A stretch of 64,000 nt of DNA from Streptomyces sp. NBC_00433 (GTDB taxonomy: Bacteria; Actinomycetota; Actinomycetes; Streptomycetales; Streptomycetaceae). Under the pieces are notes generated by a model. It was not told where the DNA came from and searched no databases. It worked only from the letters and a program-made list of their open reading frames with translations. The translations under genes and the position numbers were made by a program. Positions 61,612-64,000 of the stretch are shown piece by piece (positions within the stretch are counted from its first letter, which is position 1; every line of letters starts with the position of its first letter). The stretch lies in NCBI GenBank assembly GCA_036015235.1, contig CP107926.1, positions 1,178,001-1,242,000 of the forward strand, given 5' to 3'.

Positions 61612-61646
61612 CCGCCGTGCCGCCGGGACGGGCGGCGGCACGGCGG
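61612..61646 (-). terminator. Hairpin 2 between permease and binding-protein genes
   Basis: CCGCCGTGCCGCC (61612-61624) pairs with GGCGGCACGGCGG (61634-61646). It is the first of the two hairpins met by leftward RNA polymerase, 76 nt after the binding-protein stop. Confidence 0.6.
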
Positions 61647-61721
61647 GGTCTCGTCCACCGGACACCGGGCCGCGGCGACCTGGCATCCGGTGGCGCGGGG
61701 CCGGCGCGGAGGCCGGCGCGT

Positions 61722-62966
61722 TCAGTCCTTGTGGCTGTCGGCCGCGGACTGCGCGGCCTTCAGCGCCGCCTCAGGGCTCTTGCTCCCGGACAGCGCCGAC
61801 TGCACCGCCGTCCACAGCTGCTGGGAGATCACGGGGTAGCGCACGCCCAGGCCGTCGCTGGTCCGCCCGCGTGCGGCCGCCACCGCCTCCGTCCAGGGCT
61901 TGAGTTCCGGGTCGGCGGTGACCTGCTGGCTCTGCACCACGCCGGTGGGGGCGATGTAGGACAAGGTGGTGTCGGTCGCCAGCAGGTTCGGGCTGTCGGT
62001 CAGGCAGGCGATGATCTTCGCCGACACCTTGTACCGCGCCGTGTCCTTCTGCACGGGCACGGTGACGAACTCGCCCCCGGTCGGGGCCGGAGCGGCGCCC
62101 CCGGCGCGGCCGGGGATGCTGATCACGCCGTAGGGGAAGCCGGCCTTCTTGGCGTTGGCCAGCTGCCAGGTGCCGTTCTCGCCGAACGCGTACTGGCCGG
62201 TGGCGAACTCCTGCCAGCTGGTCGTCTGGGTGTTGCTCAGCACGTCGTTGGGCGCGAGGCCCTGGGAGACCCAGCCCTTCCACAGCGTCAGGGCCGCCTG
62301 CCCGTCGGCGTTGTCCAGGTGGGTCAGATCGCCCTTGGCGCCCCAGAACCACGGCAGGAACTGGAAGCTGCCCTCCTCGGTGCCGATCGCGGAGAAGGTG
62401 ATGCCCTTCTTGCCCGCGGCCTTGACCTTCTTCAGGGCCGCTGTCAGCGAGTCCCAGTCCTTGATCGAGGCCGGGTCGACGTGGGCGGCGTCCAGGACGT
62501 TCTTGTTGTAGTACAGCGCGAGGGTGTTGGCGCCGATGGGGATGCCGTAGGACGAGCCGTCCAGCGTGCCGGCGCCGATGATGTTGGCCTGGATCGACCC
62601 GGTCGAGACCCCGACGTCGCCCATCTTGTTGAGGATCTCGGCCTGCACGAGGGTGGACACCACGGGGTTGTCCACGAGCATCACGTCGGGGGCGTTGCCC
62701 TGCTGGGCCGCCAGCAGGGCCTTGTTGCCCAGGTCGGTGGTGTCGTACGCGGTGCGCTTGACGGTGACGCCGGCCTTGGTGCCGCAGGCGGCGACCAGCT
62801 TCTCCCACGCCGAGGAGGCGTCGAACTGCGGGTAGGGGTCCCAGAAGGTGTAGGTCCCCGAGGCCGCGGACGAGGACGAGCCGCCGCCGGAGCCACCGCA
62901 GGCGGTGACTCCGACCAGAGCGGTACAGGCCGCTACGGCAGCGATGGCGAAGCGTGTGTGTCTCAT
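61722..62966 (-). CDS. Extracellular sugar-binding lipoprotein
   Basis: A 414-residue solute-binding protein of the family 1 type. The signal FAIAAVAACTALVGVTAC ends in lipobox VTAC-GG, followed by a Gly/Ser linker. The body has the hallmark FWDPYPQFDASSAWEKLV, VTVKRTAYDTTDLGNKAL, DVMLVDNPVVSTLVQAEIL, YGIPIGANTLALYYNKNVL and AFGENGTWQLANAKKAG in the usual order. It captures sugar outside the cell for the two permeases. The adjacent GH127 gene suggests arabino-oligosaccharides. Confidence 0.93.
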   Translation of the reverse strand: MRHTRFAIAAVAACTALVGVTACGGSGGGSSSSAASGTYTFWDPYPQFDASSAWEKLVAACGTKAGVTVKRTAYDTTDLGNKALLAAQQGNAPDVMLVDNPVVSTLVQAEILNKMGDVGVSTGSIQANIIGAGTLDGSSYGIPIGANTLALYYNKNVLDAAHVDPASIKDWDSLTAALKKVKAAGKKGITFSAIGTEEGSFQFLPWFWGAKGDLTHLDNADGQAALTLWKGWVSQGLAPNDVLSNTQTTSWQEFATGQYAFGENGTWQLANAKKAGFPYGVISIPGRAGGAAPAPTGGEFVTVPVQKDTARYKVSAKIIACLTDSPNLLATDTTLSYIAPTGVVQSQQVTADPELKPWTEAVAAARGRTSDGLGVRYPVISQQLWTAVQSALSGSKSPEAALKAAQSAADSHKD

Positions 62967-63027
62967 GGTGGTCCTTGGGCTTGTACGTGATGGGTTGATG
63001 GGAATGAGCGCGGGCGGGATGCGGCGG

Positions 63028-64000
63028 CTAGCGGGTGGGTATCCACACCCGCATGGGCCCGTCCTGGCGGTTTGCCCAGGCGTAGTAGGGGACGGCAGTC
63101 AGGGTCACCGCTCCGTCCTCGGGCTCGGGGTGGCCGGCGGGGGTGCGGCCGGGGCCGGTGAAGTCGTGGTACGGCCACCAGCCGTGGTCGGGCAGGTCGC
63201 GGCGGTGGCCGGTGGCCGTCACCGTGACGACGCCGCCGAGCAGTTCGGGGTGTGGTTCCTCCGCGAGCGGCCGGTCGGTGTCGAGAACGACGGCGTCCAG
63301 TCCGCCGGGGTTGTCGACGCCCTCCAGGCAGTAGACGAGCGGCCCGCGTTCGACTGCGACGCAGCCGCGGACGGCGTCGACGCGCGGGTCGGCGGCCACC
63401 AGGCGTGCGGTGACGGCCAGTTCGAGCGTGATCTCGTCCCCGGGCGTCCAGCGGCCCTCCAGGCGCAGCCAGCCGGCGTCGAGGGAGCCGGGCTGGGCCT
63501 CCCGTCCCGCCACCGCGACGCGGTGGCCGGTGCACCACTGCGGGATGCGCAGGGAGAGGGTCCACGGCCGGTCCGTGGGGCAGTCCTCCACCGTGAACCG
63601 CACGGTCCCGGACCACGGGAAGTCTGTGTGAACGCTAACAACAACCGCGTCACCACCCATGTCGCCGGCGTAGCGGCCGGTGGCGTACTGGTGGATCTGC
63701 AGACCGCCCGCGTCGGTCGAGGCGATGTAGTGCTCAAGGCTGGCGAGCAGCCGCATGACGTTCGGCGGACAGCACGCGCAGCGGAACCACCGGGTCCTGC
63801 GGGCCGACTGGTCCCCGCCGGTGTCGGTGTGGCCGTCGCGGACCTGGAGCGGATTGACGTACAGCCAGCTCTCGCCGTCCAGCGAGACCCCGGCGAGGAA
63901 GCCGTTGAAGAGGGTGCGCTCGATCAGGTCGCTGTAGCGGGCCTCCCCGGTGAGCAGCGCCATCCGCCAGCTGAAGTGCACGGACGCGACCGCGGCGCAG
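63028..64000 (-). CDS. GH127 beta-L-arabinofuranosidase, 5' part missing at window edge
   Basis: The C-terminal 323 or so residues of a glycoside hydrolase family 127 protein. At the edge CAAVASVHFSWRMALLTGEARY is in frame, then IERTLFNGFLAGVSLDGESWLYVNPL and the conserved FRCACCPPNVMRLLASLEHYI, whose paired cysteines include the catalytic nucleophile/zinc ligand known from HypBA1. The C-terminal beta domains follow (PWTLSLRIPQWCTG; GCVAVERGPLVYCLEGVDN). No signal peptide can be judged because the start is outside. It precedes the sugar importer on the same strand, 61 nt before the binding-protein gene. Confidence 0.9.
   Translation of the reverse strand, partial: CAAVASVHFSWRMALLTGEARYSDLIERTLFNGFLAGVSLDGESWLYVNPLQVRDGHTDTGGDQSARRTRWFRCACCPPNVMRLLASLEHYIASTDAGGLQIHQYATGRYAGDMGGDAVVVSVHTDFPWSGTVRFTVEDCPTDRPWTLSLRIPQWCTGHRVAVAGREAQPGSLDAGWLRLEGRWTPGDEITLELAVTARLVAADPRVDAVRGCVAVERGPLVYCLEGVDNPGGLDAVVLDTDRPLAEEPHPELLGGVVTVTATGHRRDLPDHGWWPYHDFTGPGRTPAGHPEPEDGAVTLTAVPYYAWANRQDGPMRVWIPTR

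Noticed and set aside
1-64000. tRNA, rRNA, riboswitch, insertion sequence or phage genes
   Set aside because: None recognised by eye on either strand; a covariance-model and transposase search would be needed to exclude small ones.

Overview
The window is about 72% G+C actinobacterial chromosome, most likely Streptomyces or a close relative. Evidence: extreme codon bias that opens long antisense frames, GTG/TTG starts, a SCO2583/SCO2584-like protein, a DUF6777-PASTA lipoprotein, a LAXTG-type surface protein and many secreted proteins. I see no tRNA, rRNA, CRISPR array, transposase or phage gene.

1-10 kb is a mixed redox region: a MarR fragment at the left edge, a P-loop ATPase, a YdeP/FdhF-type molybdopterin oxidoreductase, an F420-reductase-like dehydrogenase, an NADPH-FMN reductase divergent from a MarR regulator, and two luciferase-like (LLM) monooxygenases.

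9.5-33.2 kb is the most coherent block and looks like a hypoxia/dormancy (DevR/DosR/OsdR-type) island. It holds a two-GAF DevS-like histidine kinase with a conserved haem-ligand pattern and a DevR-like regulator. Typical DosR-regulon relatives are present: an Acg-like nitroreductase, an Rv1733c-like membrane protein, two universal stress proteins and a CBS-BON protein. A fermentation set sits among them: pyruvate formate-lyase with its activase, AdhE (with a one-base frameshift), phosphoketolase and GAPDH. Eight intergenic regions here carry a palindrome close to GGGCCGATCGGCCC 70-140 nt upstream of a start codon, usually with a weaker copy about 22 bp away; this is probably the DevR-like operator. 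Inside the island (18.1-23.0 kb) is a separate module: a flavocytochrome reductase, an FMN-binding protein and ApbE flavin transferase, divergent from an OmpR/HisKA two-component pair.

33.7-46.6 kb holds AraC and ABM genes, a LAXTG surface protein, a four-gene membrane-lipid cluster (PLD-type cardiolipin synthase, PAP2-diacylglycerol kinase fusion, YihY, PAP2), a decayed glycosidase, TerD, an IclR regulator, the DUF6777 lipoprotein and a TrmB/LuxR regulator.

46.7-57.3 kb encodes large exported proteins: an S8 protease with an Asp-box propeller, an FG-GAP repeat protein, and PhoD phosphatase overlapping a propeller-like protein. 57.5-59.6 kb holds a nitroreductase, an Smr protein and decayed HxlR and GNAT genes. 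59.7-64 kb is a sugar ABC importer (two permeases and a binding lipoprotein) downstream of a GH127 arabinofuranosidase cut by the window edge.
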